A stretch of 64,000 nt of DNA from Candidatus Bathyarchaeia archaeon (GCA_035283685.1 DATETJ010000002.1:124001-188000); one strand, 5' to 3'. Positions 53,125 to 61,920 are shown, numbered from the stretch's first letter. Made by a program: numbers and translations. Notes: a model not told the origin generated them from the sequence alone.

Positions 53125-54560
53125 TTCTGCTGTGCCACCGCGAAGTATGGTTCGGGTGCGAGTTTGATGCTGCATGATACGGCTAGGCATGTTGACCAGA
53201 ATGTGTCGTCGTGTTGTCCCTGCGGATGTGAGAAGCCTATGGTGCCGTCCTTGCGTAGTGTGAAGCGTTCGGTGTTGAGTTCGGCTACGTAGCTGAGTTG
53301 GACGGTTGGTGAGAGCCGTAGTTCGGTGAATGGAAATTTATAGGTGTCGTCGAGCATGCGCTGTTTCAGTAGGCTGGCGAGTTCCTGTTTGCGCGTGGCT
53401 GTGAACGTGACGGGTTCGACGTTTTCGATGTCTGCGTTTTTCATGTCCTCGACTATGTATTCGCCCACGCCTGTAACATCAACTCGTATGCGTTCGAGAG
53501 AGTGCCAGCGGTCTGTGAGGCTCTTAACGTAGCCGATGACTGTAGCATATTTTGTACCTAGCGGGAAGACTTTCCAGTGGCGCAGGCAGTTTTTGCCCTC
53601 GGTTTCCTCGGTTACTGCGAGTACACTGTGGTCGCGGTGTTTGCCTAAGTCGAGTCCTGCGTAGAATCTGCCTTCGCGTGAGCTGTCGAAGTTCCAGAGT
53701 TCTAGGTTGCCGTCGATGCATTTTGTGATGAGGCTTTGGGGTAGCCATACAGTTTCGTCTTCTGCCCATTCGGCTTCCATTTCGCGTTTCCAGCGCCATG
53801 GGTCTTCGGCGAGTTGTCTGCGGATTTTTTCAAGTATGGTCTGTTTGAGTGGTCCGTGTGGTTCTACTGCTTGCTGCCATGTTATGTGGTGCCTGGCGTA
53901 GTCGGTGTAGTCTTTGTGGCTGCATATTTTCCAGAAGAGGCTGTCTGTGTTCCAGGGTGTGGATGTGGCTATGAATTTGCCGTTTGTGGCACCTAAAGTG
54001 AACAGTATGGAGTCGTACATTTCTGTGTCGTTGGGTAGGAAGTTCATTTCGTCGCAGTAGACTATGTTGAGGGATGGTCCGCGTATGGTTTCTGGGCTGT
54101 TTGGGTAGGCTTCGATTTGTGAGCCGTTTGTGAAACGTATCAGCGTGCGCAGTGCCTTGAGAACGTGGGTGGGTGGGAGTTTGCGTGTGAGTTGTGTGAT
54201 GCGGTGGATAATGTATTTGGCTTGTCTTAGGCTGGGTCCAACTATGCCTATGTGGGTTTCTGGATGTGTTAATGCGTACCATAGTAGCAGGGCTGAGATG
54301 ATGAAGCTCTTGCCGGACTGGCGGCTCCAGCGTGCGGCTATGAACTGGTGGTTTAGGAAAAGCTGGGTAAGTTCTTGTTGGTAGTTGGTGGGTTCGAATT
54401 GGAGGATGTTGCGGAAGAAATCTAGTGGGTTTTCGATTAGTCTCCGCGTCTTTGCAGCCTGTGACTCGTCGACTTCGCGCTCATTGTGGAGTAGGCTGAG
54501 TCTGTACGGGTCTATCTGGTGTGGGCGCATTGTTCTTCGTTCCCTGTACGAGCTGCGCAT
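53121..54560 (-). CDS. Phage-type terminase large subunit
   Basis: The 479-residue protein has both terminase domains. The ATPase has Walker A-like AARWSRQSGKS (Lys84) and Walker B VYCDEMNF (Asp170, Glu171). The RNase H-like nuclease has Asp304 in AGLDLGKHRDHSVLAV, Asp361 in RIRVDVTGVGE, and Asp451/452 in GQHDDTF. All metal ligands are intact. Terminases package viral DNA into capsids. Here no portal, capsid, protease or integrase gene lies nearby; neighbours are a terminase-small-like gene upstream and the ABC-GNAT gene downstream, overlapping on both sides. A second possible start is ATG at 54530. Confidence 0.88.
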   Translation of the reverse strand: MRSSYRERRTMRPHQIDPYRLSLLHNEREVDESQAAKTRRLIENPLDFFRNILQFEPTNYQQELTQLFLNHQFIAARWSRQSGKSFIISALLLWYALTHPETHIGIVGPSLRQAKYIIHRITQLTRKLPPTHVLKALRTLIRFTNGSQIEAYPNSPETIRGPSLNIVYCDEMNFLPNDTEMYDSILFTLGATNGKFIATSTPWNTDSLFWKICSHKDYTDYARHHITWQQAVEPHGPLKQTILEKIRRQLAEDPWRWKREMEAEWAEDETVWLPQSLITKCIDGNLELWNFDSSREGRFYAGLDLGKHRDHSVLAVTEETEGKNCLRHWKVFPLGTKYATVIGYVKSLTDRWHSLERIRVDVTGVGEYIVEDMKNADIENVEPVTFTATRKQELASLLKQRMLDDTYKFPFTELRLSPTVQLSYVAELNTERFTLRKDGTIGFSHPQGQHDDTFWSTCLAVSCSIKLAPEPYFAVAQQK

Positions 54561-54981
54561 ATTTTCCCTCCAGTTCGACGAGTTTGGCTTCTATGCCTCT
54601 GTAGTCGATGTAGTCTGCAAGTAGGTCCCTGTAGGTTCTAGCCAGAGTGGCTGTGGCTTGCAGTCTTTGTACTTCTACTCTGTTCAGGTCTGGTCGGGAT
54701 GCCGCTTGTAGGGCTGCGGCGAGAATTTTCAATGCTTCTTCGATGCTGGGCAGTTCTGGGGGCAGTTTAAGTTCAGATGTTATTAATTTCCGCTTAGACT
54801 GAGTCATAATAACGCGCAGGCCGAGTCTCTTTGCTTTCTCGTAGATGCCGTTTTGGGTCTTTCCGAGTTTGGCTGCGATGACGTTTGCGTTGTCTCCTGC
54901 TTGTATGAGTTCTCTGAGTTTCTGTTCTTCTTCTATGGTCCATAGTTTGCCTTTCATGTATTTTTCAGCTCTTTTGTCCAT
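54481..54981 (-). CDS. Terminase small subunit-like HTH protein
   Basis: The 166-residue protein opens with a Myb/SANT-like helix-turn-helix (WTIEEEQKLRELIQAGDNAN, then VIAAKLGKTQNGIYEKAKRLGL). Helical regions ending in a coiled coil (YRDLLADYIDYRGIEAKLVE) follow, then a Pro/Thr/Gln tail. DNA binding followed by an oligomerising helix and position directly before a terminase large subunit fit a terminase small subunit. It overlaps the large-subunit gene by 80 bases. A short stretch near residues 60-70 has a decayed match at 32361-32470. Confidence 0.65.
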   Translation of the reverse strand: MDKRAEKYMKGKLWTIEEEQKLRELIQAGDNANVIAAKLGKTQNGIYEKAKRLGLRVIMTQSKRKLITSELKLPPELPSIEEALKILAAALQAASRPDLNRVEVQRLQATATLARTYRDLLADYIDYRGIEAKLVELEGKYAQLVQGTKNNAPTPDRPVQTQPTPQ

Positions 54982-55222
54982 AGAATGCGCCTAATATGGT
55001 TCCTACGACTAGCATCATGGCTGCGAAGATTTCGTTGTTGAATGTTTGGAACACGATCATGTACGTGGTTTCTAACGCTGTCAACATGACTAGGGCTAAT
55101 ACGGCGAAGTACATGCCGTAGAGTAGTTTCTTGTCTGGTGCTAGTTCGAGTTGTTGTGTGTCGCCGTGTGCTGTGCGGATTTGGATTGTTTTGGTTAGTG
55201 CTCGTTTAATGAAGCCTCGCAT
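54965..55222 (-). CDS. Small membrane protein in the terminase operon (holin-like)
   Basis: The 85-residue protein has a basic, soluble N terminus (RALTKTIQIRTAHGDTQQLE) and two membrane helices (LLYGMYFAVLALVMLTALET and EIFAAMMLVVGTILGAFYG). Size and topology recall holins or small membrane anchors, but no family is recognised. It overlaps its neighbours on both sides (17 bases each), so it belongs to the coupled terminase operon. Confidence 0.6.
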   Translation of the reverse strand: MRGFIKRALTKTIQIRTAHGDTQQLELAPDKKLLYGMYFAVLALVMLTALETTYMIVFQTFNNEIFAAMMLVVGTILGAFYGQKS

Positions 55223-55592
55223 GGTTGCATGTCCTCCTTTTTAGTGTTCTTCTGTGTCCGGTTAGGAAGCTGTTGAGCAGGGTTTCTGCTTCTTGAAGTG
55301 TGACTTCGCTTGGTGTCAACACGCGTACGGTGATGGGCCAAGTTAATGGAACAGCGGTGTAGTCGATGTCGTACAAGCCGTCAGTATACTTGAAACTGTT
55401 CTGCGCTAGGATTATGTGTCTGTTTTTCTCGCCTAGAACGCCTAGGTAGACGCCCCAGCTTCGGCTGGGAATGTCAATAGAGCCCTTAGAGAAGGAACTC
55501 TTGCCGACGGATGCATCGTACCAATCAACGCGGACCAGATCGCCTAAGTTGAGACTCTTAATCTGATTCTGAATCTGCCAATTCATACACAA
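55206..55592 (-). CDS. Hypothetical protein, first gene of the terminase operon
   Basis: The 128-residue protein has a beta-rich middle (LGDLVRVDWYDASVG, SWGVYLGVLGEKNRHIILAQ, YDIDYTAVPLTWPITVRVL) that suggests a small barrel. A helical end (EVTLQEAETLLNSFL) and a basic tail follow. I recognise no named family. It leads the five-gene overlapping operon with the terminase genes. No signal peptide or catalytic motif is visible. Confidence 0.55.
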   Translation of the reverse strand: MCMNWQIQNQIKSLNLGDLVRVDWYDASVGKSSFSKGSIDIPSRSWGVYLGVLGEKNRHIILAQNSFKYTDGLYDIDYTAVPLTWPITVRVLTPSEVTLQEAETLLNSFLTGHRRTLKRRTCNHARLH

Positions 55593-55727
55593 TCATCAAG
55601 AAGAAACCAGCAAGAAGCGCTGCATTTAAGGAAGAGCGAAATTTACCAATTTACAAATCCTGAAACAGCGAGCGCGTGCTTTGCACATTTATATTTATCT
55701 TCTACCAAATGGGTGAAAGGTGTGGTC

Positions 55728-55895
55728 ATGAGTCAGTGGACTTGCTATAATTGTAATCGGCTCTTTCGAGGCGAGTTCAGAGAAGGCGATGAGATAATCT
55801 GCCCGGAATGCAAGGCCAGAATCGCTGTGCTTAAGGCAGAAAAAGAATATTGGGAAGCTATGAAGAAGAGCGCTGAAACCAAGAAAACGCAGTAG
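55728..55895 (+). CDS. Small zinc-ribbon protein
   Basis: The 55-residue product has two CXXC knuckles (CYNCNRLF and CPECKAR) followed by a charged helix. A TATA-like ATTTATATTTATC lies at 55687-55699, placing transcription start near 55718. I use the ATG at 55728, since an earlier GTG (55713) would precede that point. It may regulate or accompany the SPFH operon that follows; that is context only. Confidence 0.6.
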   Translation: MSQWTCYNCNRLFRGEFREGDEIICPECKARIAVLKAEKEYWEAMKKSAETKKTQ

Positions 55896-56035
55896 CAACC
55901 CAGAAAAGTCTTAAAGCTTAATTTCAGAACGGTGCAATAAAGAGCTTTGAGTCAGGAGAGCAGGTTTTGTTAAGTCAAATATGCATGCATTGACCAATGC
56001 TAAGATTTAAATTACAGAAGAACACCAAAAAATGT

Positions 56036-56599
56036 ATGCCTACCAACAAGAATCACAGTCCTATAAGAACTTCGGATATTTTGAGCAAGGTCAACAAACG
56101 ACGCACTTTGACGGATAAGATATTATCCGAGTTTCCAGGCTATGGAGGATACAAGGAAAAAGAAGTGCTACGAGAGACGGACAAGCTTGTCAGAAACATT
56201 GTGTACAGAAACATGAAGGAAACTTCTGAAGCGATTAGGGCCCTCTTCAGAGAGGCATTGAATGCTCTCGGCTTGTCTAATGAGGTTAGATCGCTTGAGA
56301 AGCTTTCAATGCGGAGCGATGCTTTCGCTGAGAAGATTCTACACGCTACCCATGGCTATTCACCCTTGATGAATGTTGTGAAAGTGGATGAAGAGACGCT
56401 ACTGGAATTGATGGAATTCGATGCGAGTCTAGCTAAAGATATAGACAGGCTGAGAGAAAGTGTGAAGACTGTAGAGAAGGATATGTCAGCCGGGAAGCTT
56501 ACGTTAGAGAACCTCAGGAGTATTCAAGATGTCTTGAACGTGCTAGAAACTACTTTCAGCAAGAGAGGAGGAGTTCTGCAAGGCTTAGCGGGTGAGTGA
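56036..56599 (+). CDS. Unknown helical protein, first gene of the SPFH-SHOCT operon
   Basis: The 187-residue protein is predicted helical (TLTDKILSEFPGYGGYKEKE, ETSEAIRALFREALNALGL, LAKDIDRLRESVKTVEKDM) and largely charged, with no membrane segment. I recognise no family. The ATG at 56036 lies about 25 bases after a TATA-like GATTTAAATTA (56004-56014), so it may be leaderless; an ATG at 55997 lies before the TATA box. The stop overlaps the start region of the SPFH gene, so the two are coupled. Confidence 0.6.
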   Translation: MPTNKNHSPIRTSDILSKVNKRRTLTDKILSEFPGYGGYKEKEVLRETDKLVRNIVYRNMKETSEAIRALFREALNALGLSNEVRSLEKLSMRSDAFAEKILHATHGYSPLMNVVKVDEETLLELMEFDASLAKDIDRLRESVKTVEKDMSAGKLTLENLRSIQDVLNVLETTFSKRGGVLQGLAGE

Positions 56600-56601
56600 C
56601 T

Positions 56602-57606
56602 ATGGCTTCAAGAAAAACAAACGTGATAGAATGGGTAGGGGCGGGTTTCGACGATATTCTGTGGGTATACCCTTACGAAGACATCCGATGGGGTAGCGTC
56701 GTAGTAGTACATGAATACGAAACTGCGATTTTCATGAGAGATGGCAAGCTATATGACGTTTTTCAGCCGGGAAGACATACTATTACCACTCAGAACATAC
56801 CAGTATTGACAAGAGTTTTCAGACTTGTAGGCGGTTACGGTGAGACACCATTTAAGGCAACAATTGTGTTCGTGTCTCTTAAGCAGCATAGAGGCAGATT
56901 CGGCACTAGCACGCGAGTCAAACTTGGCCCGAGAACTTTCTACACGACTGAGTTGACGACGTTCGGTGAGTTCTGGCTGAGAATCCAGGATGCTACGCTC
57001 TTCCTGACTCAAGCCGCTGGAGCAGCTCAATCATTCTCAACTTCTGACCTCTCAAGCTTCTTTAAATCCTTTTTCACGGAATTGTTCATACAGGAAATGG
57101 CTAGATACACAGCAATTGACGTGTACACACATCTTGAAGAAGTCACATCCAAAATCAAAACAAGTGCGGTCTATGAAGCGTTCAAGCAGAGGGGACTTGA
57201 GCTTCTTGATCTGAAGATTGGTGGGGTCTCTCTTCCCTTACTTGAAAAAATCGAGAAAGAAGACCCAACTTATGGGCTTCCGTTGCTGATAGCAATACAG
57301 AAGGGAGATGAGGATAAAGTTCTGGAGATTACTAAGGTCGTAGAATCTATGAGGGCTCTTGGCAAGTCTTCTGGAGCCGGGCTCGTTGGCGCACTTTTTG
57401 CAGTGCCTTCGATGTTGGGATACCCCGCACCTGCGGCACAACCTCCGCCTCAATACCCAGCTTCACCACAAACCCAGCCGACGAAATCTCCTGTTGATAA
57501 GTTGCGAGAGCTCAAGCAGATGTTGGACGAAGGGCTGATTACGGCTGAAGACTACGAGAAGTCCAAGAAGGAAGTACTAGAGCAGATGAAGAAGGGCGGT
57601 AGCTAG
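56602..57606 (+). CDS. SPFH/band-7-like protein with C-terminal SHOCT domain
   Basis: The N-terminal ~230 residues resemble SPFH/prohibitin-like proteins of the YdjI type: ILWVYPYEDIRWGSVVVVHE, AIFMRDGKLYDVFQPGRHT, and a long helix (FFTELFIQEMARYTAIDV). A Pro/Gln-rich linker (QPPPQYPASPQTQP) leads to a SHOCT motif (DKLRELKQMLDEGLITAEDY) that mediates oligomerisation in other proteins. There is no transmembrane helix, so membrane contact would be peripheral. The ATG at 56602 is preceded by GGTGAG; a GTG at 56596 is also possible. The gene is followed by two zinc-binding protein genes. Confidence 0.75.
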   Translation: MASRKTNVIEWVGAGFDDILWVYPYEDIRWGSVVVVHEYETAIFMRDGKLYDVFQPGRHTITTQNIPVLTRVFRLVGGYGETPFKATIVFVSLKQHRGRFGTSTRVKLGPRTFYTTELTTFGEFWLRIQDATLFLTQAAGAAQSFSTSDLSSFFKSFFTELFIQEMARYTAIDVYTHLEEVTSKIKTSAVYEAFKQRGLELLDLKIGGVSLPLLEKIEKEDPTYGLPLLIAIQKGDEDKVLEITKVVESMRALGKSSGAGLVGALFAVPSMLGYPAPAAQPPPQYPASPQTQPTKSPVDKLRELKQMLDEGLITAEDYEKSKKEVLEQMKKGGS

Positions 57607-57639
57607 ATTCTAGAAGATTGATCATAGGAGCTGAGACCT

Positions 57640-58617
57640 GTGAGCTGGAAAATATGGAAGAAGCCCGAAGAGAGACTGAGGGAAGAGTGGGACAAGGCTG
57701 TTAGTCTACGTAACCAGGGAAAGTGGAGCGATGCTGCGAACCATTTCCTATCAGCCGCGAATTTAGAGGAGGAGGTGGCTGGACGGCAATCTACCAAGCA
57801 AGCACTGATTGCTCGCGCCTTGGCAGCCCTTTACAAGGCAGTCGGTAGTAGGACAGGCGATGATCTCTCAATATGTCATGATGCGATGGCTAAACTCGAC
57901 CCTGAGACTTCTCTAGATATTCCCAACAAAGTCAGAGCAGGCGATGTTGCACAGGAAGCCGCGCTCCTAGCGGTAGAGGCTCGCCTACCCCAAGTTAGTC
58001 TGCAAAACCTTGAAGGCTTCCCCGACGAAACTGCAGACAAATTTGAAGCACTGGCTCAATCGTACTTAGGACTTGGACGTGAGAAGCTTGTCCTCGGCAG
58101 TCTTTTCGGAATAGATAGCTCTTCCGATAGGTTAGCATTCAAGTCCTTGGGTTTGTCAAAACTCTTGAAGGGCTCAGCCGAAGAAGAGCGCGATCCAAGC
58201 AAGGCGGTCGAATACTATGCTGAAGCGATGGGCAACTTCGGTCAGGCCATGCTCGAGGAATATAGGGGCTATCTTGATGATAGAAACAGGAAGTTAGGCA
58301 GCGTTGCAAAGTGCTGGTTCTGCGGCAGGGACGTTCAGGGGGAAGAGGTTCAATACGTCTACATGGAAACAATACTGACCCCATATCTGAGAGAGAAATA
58401 CGGTTCTGAGTCACCGCCCTCTGTCAATGAGCTAGGTATAGCTGCTTGTTTGGCATGTTATGAGGCAATTCATAAGATGGCTGATTTAGTTGCAAGAAAA
58501 TACTATCAAATGGCAATGGCCGAACTGAGAGCTGTCGAGAAAAAACTGTGGGAAAATATGCTCACACTTGAAAAACGGCTGTCCCGTGTTGAAGATTTGG
58601 CGCATCGACATGGTTAA
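57640..58617 (+). CDS. Helical-repeat protein with a zinc site
   Basis: The 325-residue protein starts with TPR-like helical pairs (LREEWDKAVSLRNQGKWSDA, ALIARALAALYKAVGSRTGD, FEALAQSYLGLGREKLVLG). It then has a zinc site (CWFCGRDV and CLACYEAIH, about residues 225-272) before a C-terminal coiled coil (AVEKKLWENMLTLEKRLSRV). I recognise no named family. The start is a GTG at 57640 with AGGAG upstream. It sits between the SPFH-SHOCT gene and a zinc-ribbon gene in the same operon and probably acts with them (inference). Confidence 0.6.
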   Translation: MSWKIWKKPEERLREEWDKAVSLRNQGKWSDAANHFLSAANLEEEVAGRQSTKQALIARALAALYKAVGSRTGDDLSICHDAMAKLDPETSLDIPNKVRAGDVAQEAALLAVEARLPQVSLQNLEGFPDETADKFEALAQSYLGLGREKLVLGSLFGIDSSSDRLAFKSLGLSKLLKGSAEEERDPSKAVEYYAEAMGNFGQAMLEEYRGYLDDRNRKLGSVAKCWFCGRDVQGEEVQYVYMETILTPYLREKYGSESPPSVNELGIAACLACYEAIHKMADLVARKYYQMAMAELRAVEKKLWENMLTLEKRLSRVEDLAHRHG

Positions 58618-58631
58618 CCTGAGGCAGAAAA

Positions 58632-60140
58632 GTGAGCGTCAATCCATACGAATTGAAAGCGCTGAGATGCGTCAAATGCGGTGCGCCACTCTCGGAGCCA
58701 CCGTCACAGTCTGAGTACATCAACTGCGAATTCTGTGGATATACCCAGAAGCTGATCGATTCAAGGGAATATCTGGATAAACTCAGAAGTGAGGTTTACA
58801 ACTGGGTCAAATCGATTGTTCCACCAGCAGCGGCTGTCTCCCAGATTGTCGATCCTATGGCCAGGCATAACATCTTCGTATTCAACATCAAACCGAAAAT
58901 TCTTGGCGAATATGCGTCGGTTAAATCAAGACTGTCGACCCACCTGATACATCCCCTATTCATTCTGCCCTTTTTCCAGCCGGCTTCGGTTAGACCCGAG
59001 AATCCAAGAGCGTGTTTTGAGAACCTAGCCAAAGTGCAAAGTCTTGAACAAATGGCCGTCGTGGACGAGGATAAGAACTTCATGGATGATGTCGTGATCG
59101 CTTACGAGGTTTATGCTCATACCGCCAATGCTTTCGAACTGACACAAAGCAAAAGTGATCTCAGTTTCCTGATCAACAACTTCGACCAGATTGCGACTTC
59201 TCTGGAGAAACATCCCCAAAGAACTGTCGAATACAAGAGAATGTGCGGAGTTGTCAAAGCATTTCGAGCGACGGATCAATTCCTTAAGGGAGACCTAAGC
59301 GCGGCGAAGCAATCAGCCCTTGGGGCTATCCAACTGCTTGAAGAAGTTGCTAAAGAAGCGCGGAAATCAACATCAACTGCAGTAATGATACCAGCAACAA
59401 CCCAAGAGATCAGTTCTCTAAGAACGCTAGGGAACCTCGTCGAAGCTGGTCTCAGGTTGTTTGAAGCGGGGAGGTTTCCGTCGGAGCTTTTACCATACCT
59501 TCACAAATATTTCAGCTTAGCCGAGCAACTGAGAACGAGAAGAGGCGCTAACACGAGCATCTACGAAGAGTTGAGCGCCCATCTCAGGAATATAGTTGAA
59601 GCCAAGATTGGTGCTAGCCAGATCCAAACTCTTCAGGGCTCTGGCAATCTCTTAGTTCCATTATGGATTGTATCACTGAATTACACCTTCGCCACAGGAA
59701 CACTTTTGTGGAAGAAAGGAAAGGAGGTTGAAGACATGCTCCTAGTGGCAGCGACGATGCCACTAGCCTCGCAACCTGTGACAGATGTCTTTGGAAGATC
59801 TGCTGGTCTCATGGATCAGTTGTCTGGCAAGGAGACTACGCTCAGCACAGGTTTCATTGGAAACATTGTAGCCCAAGCGAGAAAAACATCGTTACCGTCA
59901 TCAACGAAAGTCATTCCGCCCCTCTCAACAAAGGAAGACAGTGAGAGAACCGCGGAAGCTTACCTCAGCGCCGTCAGCCGCAGTCTAGGAGGAAAGATAC
60001 GGTTTGGGGCAGCTCACTCTTTAGGACTTGTGTATGCTCCTACGGAGCGTCAAGGCAGTGATGTCTACGCACCGAGCCTAGGATATTCTCAGATCAAACT
60101 AGCCCCCTACCTTGAACAGCTGATTGAAATCGCCCTCTAA
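58632..60140 (+). CDS. Large helical protein with N-terminal zinc ribbon
   Basis: The 502-residue protein has an N-terminal zinc ribbon (CVKCGAPLSEP ... CEFCGYTQ, residues 13-37) of the kind that often accompanies SPFH-SHOCT proteins. A mostly helical body of ~400 residues and a short C-terminal beta-like region follow. No enzymatic motif is visible. The start is a GTG at 58632, GAGG seven bases upstream, 15 bases after the previous stop. It is the last gene of the apparent four-gene operon. Confidence 0.6.
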   Translation: MSVNPYELKALRCVKCGAPLSEPPSQSEYINCEFCGYTQKLIDSREYLDKLRSEVYNWVKSIVPPAAAVSQIVDPMARHNIFVFNIKPKILGEYASVKSRLSTHLIHPLFILPFFQPASVRPENPRACFENLAKVQSLEQMAVVDEDKNFMDDVVIAYEVYAHTANAFELTQSKSDLSFLINNFDQIATSLEKHPQRTVEYKRMCGVVKAFRATDQFLKGDLSAAKQSALGAIQLLEEVAKEARKSTSTAVMIPATTQEISSLRTLGNLVEAGLRLFEAGRFPSELLPYLHKYFSLAEQLRTRRGANTSIYEELSAHLRNIVEAKIGASQIQTLQGSGNLLVPLWIVSLNYTFATGTLLWKKGKEVEDMLLVAATMPLASQPVTDVFGRSAGLMDQLSGKETTLSTGFIGNIVAQARKTSLPSSTKVIPPLSTKEDSERTAEAYLSAVSRSLGGKIRFGAAHSLGLVYAPTERQGSDVYAPSLGYSQIKLAPYLEQLIEIAL

Positions 60141-60246
60141 ACAAGTCCGCAGGAAAGCATCAAATCCAGAATGTATTGTTCACTAGAGGATATTTCCATA
60201 AACAATAAATGACATAACCACAACAACTTGGTTAGGACTGTATTTG

Positions 60247-61215
60247 ATGTTAGGACAAAAGCTGGAAGTTTCAATCTTAATCGCGATTGTCGTCTTAGTG
60301 GTATTTGGCGGTATGCTATACAAGATTCAGCTTGAACAAAGACCGCAATCTCCACAAGGACAAGATCAGCAAAATCAATCTCAACTTCAAGGTTTCAGCG
60401 CTATTTTCAACGTCAATGGTTATGTCTCTTCAGAAGCTTGGTTGAGAAGCTCCACAACAGATCTGCCAGAGTATTCCGCTATTGTCACATATTCCGTCTC
60501 AAACACAGGAAACGCCGATGCCTCCAGTATAGAGGTTACGGTTCGAGTTGATGGTGAAATCCTTTCGCAACAGCCGATCTCTGTTCTTAGACCATCGGGA
60601 GAATATACTGGTTCTTTCAGCCTGTCAATGGAATATGACTCGTCAAACACTGTAGCTATAGATGCGTCGTGTTCGAGCTCAAGTGACTCAACATCAATTG
60701 TGCTCGATGCAAGCTTGCTTCGCTCTCCCAGTGTGCCCAGTGACCAAGAACTCTCAAAATTATACATAACACCTAACGAGGTCAACGTATCATCAACAGA
60801 AGACAACATTGTAAGCAACAAGTTTCTATTGCTTCCAAACTGGGTAGCACTCAGGGATTGGGTTGGCAACAACATAGACTACAAATACGACTCTGAAGCC
60901 CACGGAAAAACAGAATTCTGGCAACTACCACACGAAACTCTTCAACTCAGAACCGGCGACTGCGAGGGTTTCTCAATCCTCTTATGCTCTCTGCTACGTG
61001 CCAATGGCTGGTCTGAAAACGACGTATACGTCGTTCTGGGTGAACAGGATGGCAGCTACCATGCTTGGGTCAAGATCAACTTAGGAGTGTTAGGATGGTA
61101 TAACATCGAACCCCAAGCAGACGGATGGAACACGCTAATAGGAGACTTCCTCAGCTTACCAGGATACGCATCGATCGGCTATTTTAATGACACCCAGTTT
61201 CATTGGACAGGGTGA
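60247..61215 (+). CDS. Membrane-anchored transglutaminase-like protein
   Basis: The ~322-residue protein has one N-terminal membrane helix (VSILIAIVVLVVFGGMLY), then a Gln-rich linker, and a beta-sandwich (CARDB/Ig-like) domain (YVTYSVSNTGNADASSIEVT type). The C-terminal transglutaminase-like domain has Cys in RTGDCEGFSILLCSLLRANG, His in GSYHAWVKI and Asn/Glu-Pro in YNIEPQADGW. It would face the cell exterior and act as a protease or cross-linking enzyme. It lies ~100 bases after the SPFH operon on the same strand, but a separate promoter is likely. Confidence 0.8.
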   Translation: MLGQKLEVSILIAIVVLVVFGGMLYKIQLEQRPQSPQGQDQQNQSQLQGFSAIFNVNGYVSSEAWLRSSTTDLPEYSAIVTYSVSNTGNADASSIEVTVRVDGEILSQQPISVLRPSGEYTGSFSLSMEYDSSNTVAIDASCSSSSDSTSIVLDASLLRSPSVPSDQELSKLYITPNEVNVSSTEDNIVSNKFLLLPNWVALRDWVGNNIDYKYDSEAHGKTEFWQLPHETLQLRTGDCEGFSILLCSLLRANGWSENDVYVVLGEQDGSYHAWVKINLGVLGWYNIEPQADGWNTLIGDFLSLPGYASIGYFNDTQFHWTG

Positions 61216-61278
61216 CTAGCCCTTAAGTATGATCCGCAGCAGGACACTTCAAATTCTGCACAACCATTGAACTGGGCA

Positions 61279-61803
61279 TTATTGTTTTGTTCTGCTATCT
61301 AATCTTAAGAGTCGGTATTTTAACAGGCGTGGCCAACCAGTCTTAGCGAATCTCAACCTATCCGGATCTTCCTTCAGCCACCGCATCATATGAAAGAAGC
61401 TCTTCGCCCTCTTATCCTCTCGTTCTTTGACGGGTTCGTAACCCAAATTCCTCAATTCATCAAGATAAGCCATCTCCGTAAGACGCTGTGCTTCACCACT
61501 CACTTTAACCCTGCGAACTCGGTCGTCACCGTAAGCTCTCCTCAAACCGTCAACAGTATCATCGAAAATGTAGCCTTTACAGACGTGAATTTCCTCTTCT
61601 GACCCAAGCCTCAGCCTACTAAGCAGCTCGGACACAATTCTCAAAGATTGCTTCAAATACTCTTTTCGGTAGAACCGACCCGACTGGAAAAACTTCACAT
61701 CAATCACTCCATAATGGAATTCCCGCGTCTCATCACGGAACGCACCAATGACCACACCAAAAAGCAAGTCTCCGCTACCCGCATCATCTACGGTAATTGT
61801 CAT
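61279..61803 (-). CDS. Conserved-looking hypothetical protein (possible RNase H-like fold)
   Basis: I start it at the ATG at 61803: a GAAGG-like ribosome site is upstream and a TATA-like TTTTTATATG lies further out. The 174-residue protein begins MTITVDDAGSGDLLFGVVIG, reminiscent of an RNase H-like first strand with acidic residues. It continues with YGVIDVKFFQSGRFYRKEYL, CKGYIFDDTVDGLRRAYGDD and a basic C terminus. Catalytic residues are not certain, and I recognise no named family. Confidence 0.55.
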   Translation of the reverse strand: MTITVDDAGSGDLLFGVVIGAFRDETREFHYGVIDVKFFQSGRFYRKEYLKQSLRIVSELLSRLRLGSEEEIHVCKGYIFDDTVDGLRRAYGDDRVRRVKVSGEAQRLTEMAYLDELRNLGYEPVKEREDKRAKSFFHMMRWLKEDPDRLRFAKTGWPRLLKYRLLRLDSRTKQ

Positions 61804-61892
61804 TCTACATCGCCTTCTTCCCTCACGCATATTAAAGCTCATATAAAAACAGTCTGCAAAACACAGACCGCAGAGTCCGCTGCACAAGTCAT

Positions 61893-61920
61893 GAAAATGA
61901 CAGGCAACAGAATAACATAG
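61893..61920 (+). repeat. Module-boundary repeat, degenerate copy R0
   Basis: GAAAATGACAGGCAACAGAATAACATAG matches the second half of R1 and R2 with a few changes. It lies between the hypothetical gene at 61279-61803 and the first DUF2283 module. All three copies can be read as a tail ...GNRIT or ...SNRIT followed by stop. Confidence 0.4.

Noticed and set aside
51670-55592. Ordinary complete provirus
   Set aside because: No portal, capsid, protease, tail or integrase genes are seen on either side; flanks are deoC, a CMD protein and the SPFH operon.
61648-61920. Plus-strand 90-residue frame ending MTGNRIT
   Set aside because: It lies mostly antisense to the hypothetical gene at 61279-61803. 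Only its last residues match the boundary repeats, so the repeat is reported, not the frame.
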